DNA of 64,000 nt. It comes from Chitinophagaceae bacterium (GTDB taxonomy: Bacteria > Bacteroidota > Bacteroidia > Chitinophagales > Chitinophagaceae). The stretch spans positions 1-64,000 of the forward strand of contig SAIW01000006.1 in assembly GCA_004028795.1 (NCBI GenBank), read 5' to 3'. The position numbers were made by a program, and so were the translations under genes. Of the stretch, positions 44,663-54,551 are shown one piece after another (the stretch's first letter is position 1; each line of letters starts with the position of its first letter). The notes below the pieces were generated by a model that worked only from the letters and a program-made list of their open reading frames with translations, searched no databases and was not told the origin of the DNA.

Positions 44663-44720
44663 ACCCGCCTACCGGCAGGCAGGTAAGTGACACTTCGACT
44701 TCGCTCAGTACAGGCTACAT
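44663..44720 (+). repeat. Dispersed-repeat fragment
   Basis: The spacer carries CCTACCGGCAGGCAGG and ACTTCGACTTCGCTCAGTAC, both familiar from intergenic repeats of Bacteroidetes. No gene lies in 44624-44783. Confidence 0.45.
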
Positions 44721-44783
44721 AGGCGATGCCATCTGCACTAAGGCTGACTTCACAGAAAATTAGTAATTATTCATTCTTAATTA

Positions 44784-45876
44784 TTAATTGCTTTCCTCCT
44801 TCTCCATCATCAAATAAGCTTTAATAAAGCCATCGAGCTCTCCATCTAAAACAGGTTGCACATTGCCCACTTCATACTCTGTTCTATGGTCTTTAATTAA
44901 TTTATAAGGATGCAATACATAACTTCTTATCTGGCTACCCCACTCTATTTTTTTCTTGCTGCTGTTGGCAGCATTTTTAGCAGCTTCTCTTTTCTTTAAT
45001 TCTTCTTCATACAAACGGCTCTTCAGCATTTGCATTGCTTTTTCTTTATTGCCTAACTGTGTTCTTTCAGTTTGACAAACCACCACAATACCTGTTGGGA
45101 TATGTGTTAAAAAAACTTTTGTTTCTACCTTGTTTACATTTTGTCCGCCTGCACCACCACTTCTCGCAGTTTCCATTTTTATATCTGCATCTTTCAATTC
45201 AATATCAATAGTATCGTCAACCAACGGATAAACAAATACACTTGCAAAACTGGTATGCCTTCTGGCATTGCTATCGAAAGGGGAAATTCTAACCAACCTG
45301 TGTACGCCGCTTTCAGCTTTTAAAAAACCATAAGCGAATGCACCATCAAACTGCAGCGTAGCTGTTTTAATGCCGGCACCATCTCCTTCCTGATAATCTA
45401 ATTCAGTTATTTTCCAACCCTGCTTATTGCCATACATGCTGTACATTCTTAACAGCATCTCAGCCCAATCCTGGCTTTCCGTTCCACCCGCACCGGAGTT
45501 AATTTGTAACACTGCAGGCAATTCATCTTCTGGTTGGTTGAGTGTACTCTTAAACTCTGCATCTTCGATTAAGTTAACAGCATTGTTATAAGCTTCCTGC
45601 GTTTCTTCTTCAGTAGCATCGCCGCTTTTAAAGAAATCAAATAATACGGCAAAGTCTTCCACAGCAGCCTCAACATTGGTATATAATTTCAACCAATATT
45701 CATTCACTTTAATTTCTTTCATTATTTGTGTGGCACGGGTGTTATCATCCCAAAAGCCCGCCGATAGCGAAAGTTGTTTATCCTGATCTACTTTTTGTAT
45801 TCTGTTATCGTAGTCAAAGAAACCTCCTTAAAACAGCAACTCTGTCTCGGAGCGATTTGATTTGTTCAATTGTCAT
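44784..45876 (-). CDS. prfB: Peptide chain release factor 2 with programmed +1 frameshift
   Basis: RF2 recognises UGA and UAA. Frame 0 starts at the ATG 45876-45874, encodes 20 residues ([12 protein letters not shown]...FL) and hits TGA at 45816-45814. The site CTT-TGA-C with AGGAGG three bases upstream (45828-45823) is the classical autoregulatory slip; skipping T45816 continues with DYDNRIQ and gives about 363 residues, the normal length. SPF (tripeptide, in [15 protein letters not shown]) and GGQ ([14 protein letters not shown]) are present. A plain ORF search would wrongly start the gene at 45722. Confidence 0.95.
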
Positions 45877-46050
45877 GCTGCAAAATAACAGGTAAAAACT
45901 ATTGCAGACAAATAGAGATAAAACACAATATTCAGGGGCTGTAAACTTCAACACATTATGCCACTCTCGTTCCTGCTTTTCGCAGTAGTGCCTTGCAGGC
46001 AGCTACCTGCTTCAATCAGGCAGCCTTTCAGCGGTATAACATTATTCAAC

Positions 46051-46079
46051 AAAACAGCCTCAACAATTTGTTGAGGCTG
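46051..46079 (-). terminator. Terminator-like hairpin
   Basis: CAGCCTCAACA and TGTTGAGGCTG form an 11-bp stem (46055-46079) followed on the minus strand by TTTTG. It ends the gene at 46113. The spacer 45877-46050 holds nothing I can support beyond repeat-like sequence around 45990-46030. Confidence 0.65.
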
Positions 46080-46112
46080 CTTATAAAGCTTATAAATTAG
46101 CTGCAATAATAT

Positions 46113-46517
46113 TTACACCATTTCTTTGGTTAAATGCACTTTCGTCATTTGATAGTAATTGTTTTGCAATTCATGTACGGCATGTACATCGGGGTTATGC
46201 CTTCTGTCTTCTCTGTACCATATTTCAATAGTAGAAAAATTGTTCTCGGCAGGTATAACCATTCTGAAAGAGCCTTTCTTATATTTTACAGAGCCATTAT
46301 CTAATTTTTCTTTGGTAAAGTTCAGTTTCATCATTTGTTCATCACTCAACGGAATACCATGAAGGTGTTGTGTATCAAACCAAAAAGCCTGTACATCTGT
46401 TTCTACTTCAACTTGTTTTTCATCTCCGTTTAAATTAATCACTTCACCCTCCTTCATTTTTCCATCATACTCACACATAATAAAATTTCCGATTTGAATG
46501 TTGTTGAATTTAATCAT
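46113..46517 (-). CDS. Conserved-looking small protein, function unknown
   Basis: The 134-residue cytosolic protein has no motif I recognise. Features are a KMKEGEVINLNGDEKQVEV stretch of beta-strand character and a His-rich end. The ORF is bounded by a terminator and a plausible A/T-rich promoter region. Confidence 0.6.
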   Translation of the reverse strand: MIKFNNIQIGNFIMCEYDGKMKEGEVINLNGDEKQVEVETDVQAFWFDTQHLHGIPLSDEQMMKLNFTKEKLDNGSVKYKKGSFRMVIPAENNFSTIEIWYREDRRHNPDVHAVHELQNNYYQMTKVHLTKEMV

Positions 46518-46596
46518 ATAGCAATTTTTTTAGAGTGATAAGATACAAACTAAAATTTAAAAAAGGAAATGTATTTTATTATTATCCTAACAACAT

Positions 46597-46653
46597 GCAG
46601 GCACATAGTACGCATGGAAAATGAAAAGGAATTTATGTGCCCTTTGTGCCTGC
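46597..46653 (+). repeat. Word-built near-palindrome
   Basis: GCAGGCACATA (46597-46607) can pair with TATGTGCC (46634-46641) or TGTGCCTGC (46645-46653). It shares the design and the GGCACATA/TATGTGCC words with the palindrome before era at 12787. Confidence 0.55.
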
Positions 46654-46662
46654 TTGCTTTAA

Positions 46663-46700
46663 TGCCACAGATGCACGGATTAACTCGCATATTTTTTAAC
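46663..46700 (+). repeat. Dispersed-repeat fragment
   Basis: TGCCACAGATGCACGGATTA followed by a T run resembles the common CACAGAT-CACGGATT dispersed repeat. No gene lies between 46518 and 46735. Confidence 0.45.
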
Positions 46701-46735
46701 TACTTAAAATACAATTCTTGCATACGTAGCATTTA

Positions 46736-48583
46736 CTACAAGTTAAGTGTTTTATCTTTCGGATATTTTACAGTATAAGTAAATCGGATTTTACGGTTCT
46801 CTCCCGCTGCCAGTGTTAATTGCCAGTTAAGTATGCCCAAATCTTTATTTACTTCTGCACCGCCGTTATCAATTAACTCTACTTCTATTTCTTTATTGGT
46901 GCTAAGCGGATATTGGTCTTTCAATAACAGGTTCACTGCATCTTTTTTATTGTTCTTAATTGTAATCTCGTAAGTAAATTTTTGAAGCTTGTTACTACCT
47001 AAAAATTTAACACTGCTGTAGTCTGTTATTTTATCACGTTTAATAACAACGCGTTTGTCTTTACCTAATGTTAAGTTTAAACTATCAGTTGTTGTATTTG
47101 GGTCTATGAATGATTTACCTACATAAGTGCCTTCCACGATAATATTTGCATCGCCCGGTAATAAATTCAGTTTTTCCCAATTAGGAACAGCAGCTAATAA
47201 GTAAGCGTCTTTATCTAATTTAGGTACACTATAGTTCTTATAAAATGCAGGTACATCAAGGGTTTGCAATGTTGCAGTTTGAGCTTTACCGTTGGTTGGA
47301 ACATCGTAAGGCAAATCAATATCGAATGAAAGATTTAAAGTATTATCAGTAACTGAAACATAATCTTCTAAGCCATCTTTCAATGTAACAACAATGGCAC
47401 CCGCTGAAGCCCTTGCTCCGTAAATGTTGGTTGCAGTCTTATCTTTCAATACTTCCATTTTTTTAATAGAAGAAGGATTAATTTTTTGAAATTCCTGTTC
47501 TTCCATTATAGAACCATTAACAACATAAATAGGTTTAGAAGGTTTATAATCCTCGTCTTTAACTTCACTTACAGAACCAGTAATATCTTTTTTCTTTTGC
47601 GTTCCATAACCAATAACCACTACTTCATCTAAAGATGCATCTCCTCTTACTTGCAGACCTGCAACTCTTCCTTGCAAAGCATTATTAACTGCTAAAGTTT
47701 TATTCATTGCATTAATCGGATTGATATAACCTAAGTACCAGCTTTGTACTGTTGGTGCATTACCCCACTGCGATGGAACAGAATTAGATAAGGATAACTT
47801 TACCTGTTTCCAATCAATTCCTGTTGTTTGAAAAATTTTAGCTCTATAAATTATTTTTAAAGGTGCTGTTACACTTTCCATCTTCACATCATAAAAAGGA
47901 ATCCAGTAAGCATTAGGCGAAACATAAGAAACTACAAAATCATATTTACCTGCCATAGCCGCTGAAAATTGCATGGTTAGTCTGCCGGAAGTAATTATGT
48001 TTTTACTTTCCTCTTCAATAATCTGGTTTCTTATTTTACTATACAAAGCATCTAACTTCTTCTTCTTTTCATTAAATACGCTTAAATCGTTTTGTAATTC
48101 CAATTGCTTCATTTTATAATAATCCATCAGCTTAATTAATTCGGCTACACTTAAACCTGTTTGTGTTCCTTTAATATCTCTGTTGGCTTTTAGTACTTCC
48201 ATTAAATCATTCGTATTCTTAATGGAAATAGTAATCTTATCTCTCTCTTTATCGATTACCTGCAAAGAATCATCTAACATTTTTTCCTTTACCGACTTCT
48301 CTGTTGAAACCATGTAATTATTTGAAAACTCAATACCCATCACAGTCACAGCGGAGGGTGATTTCAGTTGAATGCTGTTGATATCAATATTGCTGCTGAT
48401 ACCATCAACTAACAGTTCGTTATTCCCTTGTTTTAAAGTTGCAGAAAATTGATGTTGCAATTCTGCACCCGATTTATAAACTGTTACAGTTTTTAAAGAG
48501 GCAGCAACATTTTTATCATCAGATGCTTTTGTGTAAACAACAACAAAAGCGAGAGCGATGCTCAGAAAAAATTTTGTTCTCAT
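46736..48583 (-). CDS. MuiA-family (DUF4139/DUF4140) protein with inserted SusC-plug-like segment
   Basis: The 615-residue secreted protein has a signal peptide (about 1-20), a DUF4140-like N-domain (KTVTVYKSGAEL), a coiled-coil (about 95-190) and a DUF4139 domain (YVSPNAYWIPFYDVKM, then NLSFDIDLPYDVPTNGK and the C-terminal half). Between residues about 300 and 403 lies a TonB-plug/SusC signature: LQGRVAGLQV, DEVVVIGYGTQKKKDITGSV and NIYGARASAGAIVVTLK. In SusC these precede a barrel; none is present here. The signature may be a docking segment. Confidence 0.85.
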   Translation of the reverse strand: MRTKFFLSIALAFVVVYTKASDDKNVAASLKTVTVYKSGAELQHQFSATLKQGNNELLVDGISSNIDINSIQLKSPSAVTVMGIEFSNNYMVSTEKSVKEKMLDDSLQVIDKERDKITISIKNTNDLMEVLKANRDIKGTQTGLSVAELIKLMDYYKMKQLELQNDLSVFNEKKKKLDALYSKIRNQIIEEESKNIITSGRLTMQFSAAMAGKYDFVVSYVSPNAYWIPFYDVKMESVTAPLKIIYRAKIFQTTGIDWKQVKLSLSNSVPSQWGNAPTVQSWYLGYINPINAMNKTLAVNNALQGRVAGLQVRGDASLDEVVVIGYGTQKKKDITGSVSEVKDEDYKPSKPIYVVNGSIMEEQEFQKINPSSIKKMEVLKDKTATNIYGARASAGAIVVTLKDGLEDYVSVTDNTLNLSFDIDLPYDVPTNGKAQTATLQTLDVPAFYKNYSVPKLDKDAYLLAAVPNWEKLNLLPGDANIIVEGTYVGKSFIDPNTTTDSLNLTLGKDKRVVIKRDKITDYSSVKFLGSNKLQKFTYEITIKNNKKDAVNLLLKDQYPLSTNKEIEVELIDNGGAEVNKDLGILNWQLTLAAGENRKIRFTYTVKYPKDKTLNL

Positions 48584-48694
48584 TGGTAATCATTTATTTA
48601 TTGATGCACCCTTTTTTATAATTACATAAAAAATAAAATGAAATTTTACCGGCTGAACATTTATCTTAATTTGAGCAAATAATCAGCAAAGAAT

Positions 48695-50206
48695 ATGGGT
48701 GCTGTGTTTTCACCGAAAAAAAATATAGATTCATTGGTTGCAGCTATACTTGGTTTTAGTTTGGTATTGCTGTTAACATATCATGGCGGTGTTGGTATTT
48801 CTCCCGATTCTATAATGTATACAGGCACTGCAAGAAATATTGTGGCAGGGAAAGGGCTATTAAATTTTGATAATACCCCGCTGATTATTTTTCCGGCAGG
48901 CTATCCAACATTTCTGAGTTGCATCATGTGGTTTACAGGAAAAGATATTATAGCTATTGCACCAATTACTAATGCGGTACTCTTTGCTGTAACCATTTAT
49001 TTAAGCGGGATAATTATAGAAGGTTTTGTAATTATTGCTAAGGTCTATAAATGGTTTATACTGTTAGCTATTGCAATAAGCCCTTCTTTATTAGATATAT
49101 TTTCTATGCTTTGGAGCGAAACACTATTTATTGTTTTGCTCTTGTTATTCATTCTTTCTTTAAAAAAATATTTAGCTAACAAAACCTTTACCAATATTTT
49201 ATTAGTAAGCTCTATTACAGCACTGGCCTGTATTACAAGATATATTGGTGTAAGTATTGCCGCTACTGGTGGTATTTTTTTATTGCTGCAAAAAGATATT
49301 GCAGTAATAAAAAAGATAAAACATATTGTAGTTTTTTGTGTGGTTGGCAGTTTATTGGTTGCAATTAATTTAATAAGAAATAATAATTTAAGCGGAACAT
49401 TAACAGGTGTAAGACAGAAAGGTGTAACACCTTTATCGGAAAACATTCAGCATTTTGGCGAGGTATTATGTAACTGGTTGCCACTACCCAAAGAGCATAC
49501 TGTACTTTTAATAATTATTGCCCTTATATTTTTTGTTTGCATTGCTATAAGTTTTATTTACAGGTGGTTGAGTTATAAAAATTTTACTTCGTTTGAAAAT
49601 ATTACTGCCTGCTTTTTTACTGTTTACGTTTTCCTTATTGTTGGCTCTGCAACTATATCACGTTATGAAACATTAAATAACCGCTTCTTTGCTCCTGCTT
49701 TTATTTGTTGGTTATTAAGCAGTTCTTGCTTTATTCCTTCTATCTTTAAAACAGTAGTAAGTAAGTGGAAAATGTATGCTGCATATTCCATTATAATTAT
49801 AGCGGGTATTGCGTTTCAGCTTAACAGCTATTTACAAACAAAAGATTTATACATTGAATATCATGATGAAGGTATTGGCGGCTATTCAGAAGATTTATGG
49901 CAAACATCAGCCACCATGCAATTCATTAAAAACAATAAACAATTATTCCAAACATCTGTTCCAACTTATTCCAATGCTTGTGAACCTGTTTATTACTTTA
50001 CAGGTTTAATTGTTCATTCTTTACCTGAACAGATGCATATAAAACCTGTTACTGATTTTTATAAAGAAAAACAACAGTATCTAATCTGGCTAAAAGATTC
50101 CGGTAATCCGGATTTACTGAACATCAATGAAATCAGGCATCATAAAGATGTAAGTATTATAAAAGAATTAAACGACGGCGTTATTTATTTATGTAAGAAC
50201 AAATAG
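48695..50206 (+). CDS. GT-C-type membrane glycosyltransferase-like protein
   Basis: The 503-residue protein has about 11 membrane helices with the first periplasmic loop carrying SPDSIMYTGTARNIVAGKG, as in PMT/ArnT-like enzymes that use polyprenyl-phosphate sugars. A second loop (TRYIGVS) and a soluble C-terminal part follow. Donor and acceptor are unknown. No glycan gene cluster is nearby. Confidence 0.75.
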   Translation: MGAVFSPKKNIDSLVAAILGFSLVLLLTYHGGVGISPDSIMYTGTARNIVAGKGLLNFDNTPLIIFPAGYPTFLSCIMWFTGKDIIAIAPITNAVLFAVTIYLSGIIIEGFVIIAKVYKWFILLAIAISPSLLDIFSMLWSETLFIVLLLLFILSLKKYLANKTFTNILLVSSITALACITRYIGVSIAATGGIFLLLQKDIAVIKKIKHIVVFCVVGSLLVAINLIRNNNLSGTLTGVRQKGVTPLSENIQHFGEVLCNWLPLPKEHTVLLIIIALIFFVCIAISFIYRWLSYKNFTSFENITACFFTVYVFLIVGSATISRYETLNNRFFAPAFICWLLSSSCFIPSIFKTVVSKWKMYAAYSIIIIAGIAFQLNSYLQTKDLYIEYHDEGIGGYSEDLWQTSATMQFIKNNKQLFQTSVPTYSNACEPVYYFTGLIVHSLPEQMHIKPVTDFYKEKQQYLIWLKDSGNPDLLNINEIRHHKDVSIIKELNDGVIYLCKNK

Positions 50207-50211
50207 TTGCA

Positions 50212-50889
50212 TTATTCATCATAATCTAAAATCTTTCGGGCTTCACGCAAGCTAACAGGTTTTAAATCATGTTCATTAATAAAATCTTCCACCCACTCCG
50301 CATTTGTTTTTGAATATGCTCTCAACGCCCAACCGATTGCTTTCTGCACATGAAATTCTTCTGAAGCTAAATGTTTAATAATGTATTTTTTCAGCAACGC
50401 TGTATTTGTTTCATGTTTGAAATTTTTTTGAAAAACAATACTGCTGCGTTGTAGCCAAATATTATCACTACTGTTCCACTTTTCTGTATAAGGCTGAATA
50501 TGCTGCGGAAATATTTTAAAGTAATCCGGTAATATGCTTGCGTCAATCTGGTCAACAGTATCCCACCAACTCTTGGTTGATAAACAAAAGTCAATCAACT
50601 CAATCGTTTTATCTGTCCATAATTTTTTATTCGCAATTATTAACTCAATCGCATAATATTGATATTCTCTCAAATCCAAAGCCCATGCTTCTTCAACAAG
50701 TTGCTGCAGTTCTTCATATTTTTTTAAGGAATGATTTCTGAAATGCGTTTTACAGATTTGCCTTCTCAATGGTGTTTTTATACCAAAAAAATTAAAATTC
50801 CCCATCATGTATTTATGAAAATCTTCCGCCTTTAAAGCATTTGCAGCTTTCTCAAAATCTTTGGTAATACTTATTAAATAAGGGTGCAT
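50212..50889 (-). CDS. DNA alkylation repair protein, AlkD-like
   Basis: The 225-residue HEAT-like repeat protein resembles the AlkD DNA glycosylases, which remove alkylated bases such as 3-methyladenine. Landmarks are FFGIKTPLRRQI, SWWDTVDQIDA, WLQRSSIVFQ and FHVQKAIGWALRAYSKT. The tail ends in REARKILDYDE. It converges with the membrane gene at 50206 (5 bp apart). Confidence 0.88.
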   Translation of the reverse strand: MHPYLISITKDFEKAANALKAEDFHKYMMGNFNFFGIKTPLRRQICKTHFRNHSLKKYEELQQLVEEAWALDLREYQYYAIELIIANKKLWTDKTIELIDFCLSTKSWWDTVDQIDASILPDYFKIFPQHIQPYTEKWNSSDNIWLQRSSIVFQKNFKHETNTALLKKYIIKHLASEEFHVQKAIGWALRAYSKTNAEWVEDFINEHDLKPVSLREARKILDYDE

Positions 50890-50921
50890 AGGATAACAGG
50901 AATACTGGTGGTTTAAAAATT

Positions 50922-51956
50922 TTACACTAAAGCTATTTGCTTTTTTTGCTCGTTGCTTACTATTGCTGCTTCAATTATTTTCATCACATTAATGCCATCA
51001 TCAACTGTTACAGGCATCGGTATATTTTCAGTTAATGATTTATAAACGCCATCGTAATAATCGTAGTAGTTACCTTTTTCCGTTGCTACATATTCTTTAA
51101 CTGTGTTTGTGTGTAATAACCCTTTAGTCTCATCAGACTCAATTCCGTAGCCAATAACATCGGGATGTAAGCCTTGCTGTAATTGCGTTTCCTGCACATC
51201 TGCTCTCTGCTTAATAAAAGACCCTTCTGTTCCATGTATAATGTATGAAGGCAAAGCTTCTTTAATAATATAACCTGCTTTCAATGTAACTCTGCATGTA
51301 GGATAATATAATAATAACATGATACAATCATCTACTGCCGATATTTTTCTTGTTATTCTTATATCTGCAAATATTGCCTCAGGCATACCAAACAAACATA
51401 AAGCCTGGTCAATTAAATGCGGGCCTAAATCTTTTAAAATACCTGCCCCTCCGCTCGGAATTTCTTTATGCGTTTTAGGGCTAAGGGCTAAATTATACCT
51501 GTCAAAATGAATTTCAACTTCATTCAAATCGCCTAATACTTTTGAGTTGATAATTTTTTTTACAGTTTTAAAATCGCTGTCCCATCTTCTGTTTTGAAAA
51601 ACTGAAATTTGTTTGTTTTGCTTTATAGCCAGAGCTTTCAAAGCTTCTGCTTCTGCAACAGTTGTGGTGAATGCTTTTTCAACAACAATATGCTTACCGG
51701 CCTGCAACGCTTTTTCAGCATATTCAAAATGTGTGTAGGTTGGTGTGTTTACGATTACTAATTCAACGGCATCGTCATTCAAAATTGCTTCTAAACTATT
51801 ATAAGATTTTACTGACGGATAATTTTGCTGAATAGTCTTATTGCTTCGCTCCCATGAACCTAATAACTCAAAACCTTCATGTAAATGAATAAAAGGGGCA
51901 TGAAAAACTCTGCCACTCATACCAAAAGAAAGCAATGCTGTATTAATTTTTTTCAT
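50922..51956 (-). CDS. Gfo/Idh/MocA-family oxidoreductase
   Basis: The 344-residue NAD(P)-dependent sugar or inositol dehydrogenase-like enzyme has a Rossmann start (TALLSFGMSGRVFHAPF), the VEKAF motif in place of EKP, and the C-terminal beta-sheet domain with GGAGILKDLGPHLIDQ. The ATG at 51956 is chosen over 52019, which would add a non-homologous extension. Substrate is unknown. Confidence 0.88.
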   Translation of the reverse strand: MKKINTALLSFGMSGRVFHAPFIHLHEGFELLGSWERSNKTIQQNYPSVKSYNSLEAILNDDAVELVIVNTPTYTHFEYAEKALQAGKHIVVEKAFTTTVAEAEALKALAIKQNKQISVFQNRRWDSDFKTVKKIINSKVLGDLNEVEIHFDRYNLALSPKTHKEIPSGGAGILKDLGPHLIDQALCLFGMPEAIFADIRITRKISAVDDCIMLLLYYPTCRVTLKAGYIIKEALPSYIIHGTEGSFIKQRADVQETQLQQGLHPDVIGYGIESDETKGLLHTNTVKEYVATEKGNYYDYYDGVYKSLTENIPMPVTVDDGINVMKIIEAAIVSNEQKKQIALV

Positions 51957-52054
51957 AATTGTCAGGCTGCTAAAATAAGGGTTACAAATTAAAGCAATTA
52001 CACTTTTAAACGCTAACAAAATTGCAATGTTGCTTTCATTTACATTTGCTGCCT

Positions 52055-53980
52055 ATGCATTATGTTTCTGCCGAAGGGTTAACAAAGAGTTATGGAGTGG
52101 TTCCGCTATTTAATAATATTTCTTTTCATATAAATGAAGGAGATAAGATTGCTTTAATTGCACGCAATGGTGTTGGTAAATCAACCTTATTAAAAATTTT
52201 AAACGGTACTGAAACGCCCGATGGCGGCAAACTCTTTATTCATAAAGATGTTACAGTTGCTTTATTTGAACAAGACCCAAAGTTTAATGAAAGCAAAACT
52301 ATATTAGAAAACATTTTTCACATTAGTCACCCTGTATTAAATGTTATTCGTGAATATGAGTTAGCAAGCGATGAAGAAGACGGAGAGAAATTAGCTGAGC
52401 TGTTTGGTAAGATGGATGATTTGAATGCATGGGATTTTGAAGTGAAAGTAAAACAGATTTTAAGCAAACTGAATATTCATCATTTACAACAACCCGTAAG
52501 CAGTTTAAGCGGTGGGCAACGTAAACGGGTTGCATTAGCTAAAACATTGATTGATATCGGGTTTGACCATAAGCATACTTTATTAATGATGGATGAGCCT
52601 ACCAACCATTTAGATGTTGAAATGATTGAATGGTTAGAGAATTATTTGAATCAGGAAAATGTAACGCTATTATTAGTTACGCATGATCGATATTTTTTAG
52701 ATGCCGTAAGTGAAGAAATATGGGAGTTGGAACGCAGCAACATGTATGTATATAAAGGTGATTATGAAAATTACATAGAGAAAAAAGCTGCCCGTATTGA
52801 AAGCGAACAGGCAAGTATTGATAAAGCTAAAAATGAATACCGCAAAGAATTAGAATGGATGCGGAAGCAACCTAAAGCAAGAACTACAAAAAGTAAAGCA
52901 AGGCAAGATAATTTTTATGATGTGGAAGCCAGAGCCAAACAAAAAATTGAAGATGCTCAGGTGCAATTACAGGTTAAAATGAGCAGGCTGGGCGGTAAGA
53001 TTATTGAAATGAAAAAAGTGTATAAGAATTATGGAGACAATATAATTCTTAAAGACTTTGATTACAATTTCAGTAAGGGAGAACGTATTGGTATTATTGG
53101 AAAAAACGGTGTTGGTAAAAGTACTTTCTTAAACATTTTACAGCAATTAGAACCTGCTGATAGTGGTAAAATAAATATCGGCGATACCATTGTATTTGGC
53201 AATTTTTCTCAACAGGGTTTAGTGTTTAAAGAAAATGTTCGGGTAATAGAATATGTAAAAAATATTGCTGAAAATTTTCCATTGGCAAACGGCGGAAGTT
53301 TAAGTGCAGCTCAGTTTTTAGAGTTATTTCTCTTTACCCCTGAAAAGCAATATACTTTTTTAAATTCTTTAAGCGGTGGTGAGAAAAAGCGTTTACAATT
53401 ATTATCTGTATTGTTTAAGAATCCAAATTTTTTAATTTTAGATGAGCCTACCAACGATTTAGACTTACCAACATTAGCTGTATTAGAAAACTTCTTAAGC
53501 GATTATCAGGGATGTGTGTTGATTGTTAGCCACGACAGATATTTTATGGATAGATTGGTTGACCATTTATTTGTTTTTGAAGGTGCAGGTGAAGTGAGAG
53601 ACTTTCCGGGCAATTATACACAATACAGAATTTGGTCAAAAGAAAATGAAAAGAAAGACAATAAATGGCAGGCTTTAGAAGCAGGTAAAAGTAAAGGCAA
53701 ATCAATTGAAGAAATTGCAGGTTTCAAGTTACCGGTTACCGGTAGCCAACAAACTGTCACCGGCAATAAGAAAGTTGGCTTTAAAGAGAAAAGAGAGTTT
53801 GAATTATTAGAAAAAGAAATACCTGCATTAGAAGCAGAGAAAATGCAGATAGAACAACAACTTGCTAATGCTGATATCAGTTACGAACAAATTACGCTAC
53901 TAAGCAAACGTATTGGTGAAATAAGCCATGAATTAGCAGTAAAAGAAATGCGTTGGTTAGAGTTGAGTGAGATGATGTAA
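52055..53980 (+). CDS. ABC-F ATPase, Uup-like
   Basis: The 641-residue cytosolic protein has two ABC domains (Walker A ARNGVGKST and GKNGVGKST; signatures SLSGGQRKR and SLSGGEKKR; Walker B MMDEPTNHLD and LILDEPTNDLD) and a C-terminal coiled-coil. No membrane domain is present; it acts on the ribosome or branched DNA. The open frame begins with TTG at 52022, but the ATG at 52055 starts the ABC fold. Confidence 0.93.
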   Translation: MHYVSAEGLTKSYGVVPLFNNISFHINEGDKIALIARNGVGKSTLLKILNGTETPDGGKLFIHKDVTVALFEQDPKFNESKTILENIFHISHPVLNVIREYELASDEEDGEKLAELFGKMDDLNAWDFEVKVKQILSKLNIHHLQQPVSSLSGGQRKRVALAKTLIDIGFDHKHTLLMMDEPTNHLDVEMIEWLENYLNQENVTLLLVTHDRYFLDAVSEEIWELERSNMYVYKGDYENYIEKKAARIESEQASIDKAKNEYRKELEWMRKQPKARTTKSKARQDNFYDVEARAKQKIEDAQVQLQVKMSRLGGKIIEMKKVYKNYGDNIILKDFDYNFSKGERIGIIGKNGVGKSTFLNILQQLEPADSGKINIGDTIVFGNFSQQGLVFKENVRVIEYVKNIAENFPLANGGSLSAAQFLELFLFTPEKQYTFLNSLSGGEKKRLQLLSVLFKNPNFLILDEPTNDLDLPTLAVLENFLSDYQGCVLIVSHDRYFMDRLVDHLFVFEGAGEVRDFPGNYTQYRIWSKENEKKDNKWQALEAGKSKGKSIEEIAGFKLPVTGSQQTVTGNKKVGFKEKREFELLEKEIPALEAEKMQIEQQLANADISYEQITLLSKRIGEISHELAVKEMRWLELSEMM

Positions 53981-53990
53981 TTATGATTGA

Positions 53991-54066
53991 GTATGTAGGG
54001 TATATAAGGTTTATAAAGATTTGATTACTGTAGATACTTATAAACCCTATATACTTTGCATACTTT
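53991..54066 (+). repeat. Long imperfect inverted repeat between convergent genes
   Basis: The left arm (53991-54018) GTATGTAGGGTATATAAGG and the right arm (54036-54066) are nearly reverse complements over about 28 bases, with arms built of GTATATA and GTTTATAA words. It may act as a bidirectional terminator for the ABC-F and FKBP genes. Confidence 0.6.
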
Positions 54067-54072
54067 ATTTTC

Positions 54073-54504
54073 TTAAAAACTAATCAACTCCACATCAAAA
54101 ATTAAAGTGCTGTTGGGGCCGATAACTGCACTAACCTGCCTTTCTCCATAACCTAAATGCGGTGGAATAAAGAAACGCCATTTGCTGCCTTGTGGCATTA
54201 ATTGTAAACCTTCTGTCCAGCCTTTAATAACCATATTTAGCGGAAAACTTGCCGGTTTGCCGCGTTGTACGCTACTGTCAAACACAGTGCCGTCAATCAT
54301 AGTGCCATGATAATGACATGTTACATTACTGGTAGCGGTTGGTTTAGGTCCGTTACCTTCCACTAAAATTTCATATTGTAAACCGCTCGGTAATTCGGTA
54401 ATGCCCGGTTTTGTTTTGTTGGCTGCTAAAAAATCCTGTCCGGCTTTTAAGTTAGCTGCTGCTTTTTCATTTTTCATTTGTGCCAATTTATCTGCAATGC
54501 CCAT
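54073..54504 (-). CDS. FKBP-type peptidyl-prolyl isomerase
   Basis: The 143-residue protein has an N-terminal helix (MGIADKLAQMKNEKAAANLK) and a full FKBP domain (VTCHYHGTMIDGTVFDSS; VIKGWTEGLQLMPQGSKWRFFIP; LGYGERQ). There is no signal peptide in the chosen form. The frame is open up to 54570 and that extension runs through the dispersed repeat at 54552, so the ATG at 54504 is preferred. Confidence 0.92.
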   Translation of the reverse strand: MGIADKLAQMKNEKAAANLKAGQDFLAANKTKPGITELPSGLQYEILVEGNGPKPTATSNVTCHYHGTMIDGTVFDSSVQRGKPASFPLNMVIKGWTEGLQLMPQGSKWRFFIPPHLGYGERQVSAVIGPNSTLIFDVELISF

Positions 54505-54551
54505 GTAAAAATTTTTGCGAATGTAAGGGAATGCTGAATAAAGAATTGAAC

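Noticed and set aside
45723-45813. prfB beginning at the ATG 45722
   Set aside because: The upstream in-frame segment after the CTTTGAC slip encodes conserved RF2 sequence, so 45722 is internal.
46569-46778. Plus-strand ORF of 69 codons
   Set aside because: It runs through a palindrome and a dispersed-repeat fragment and overlaps the end of the MuiA-family gene.
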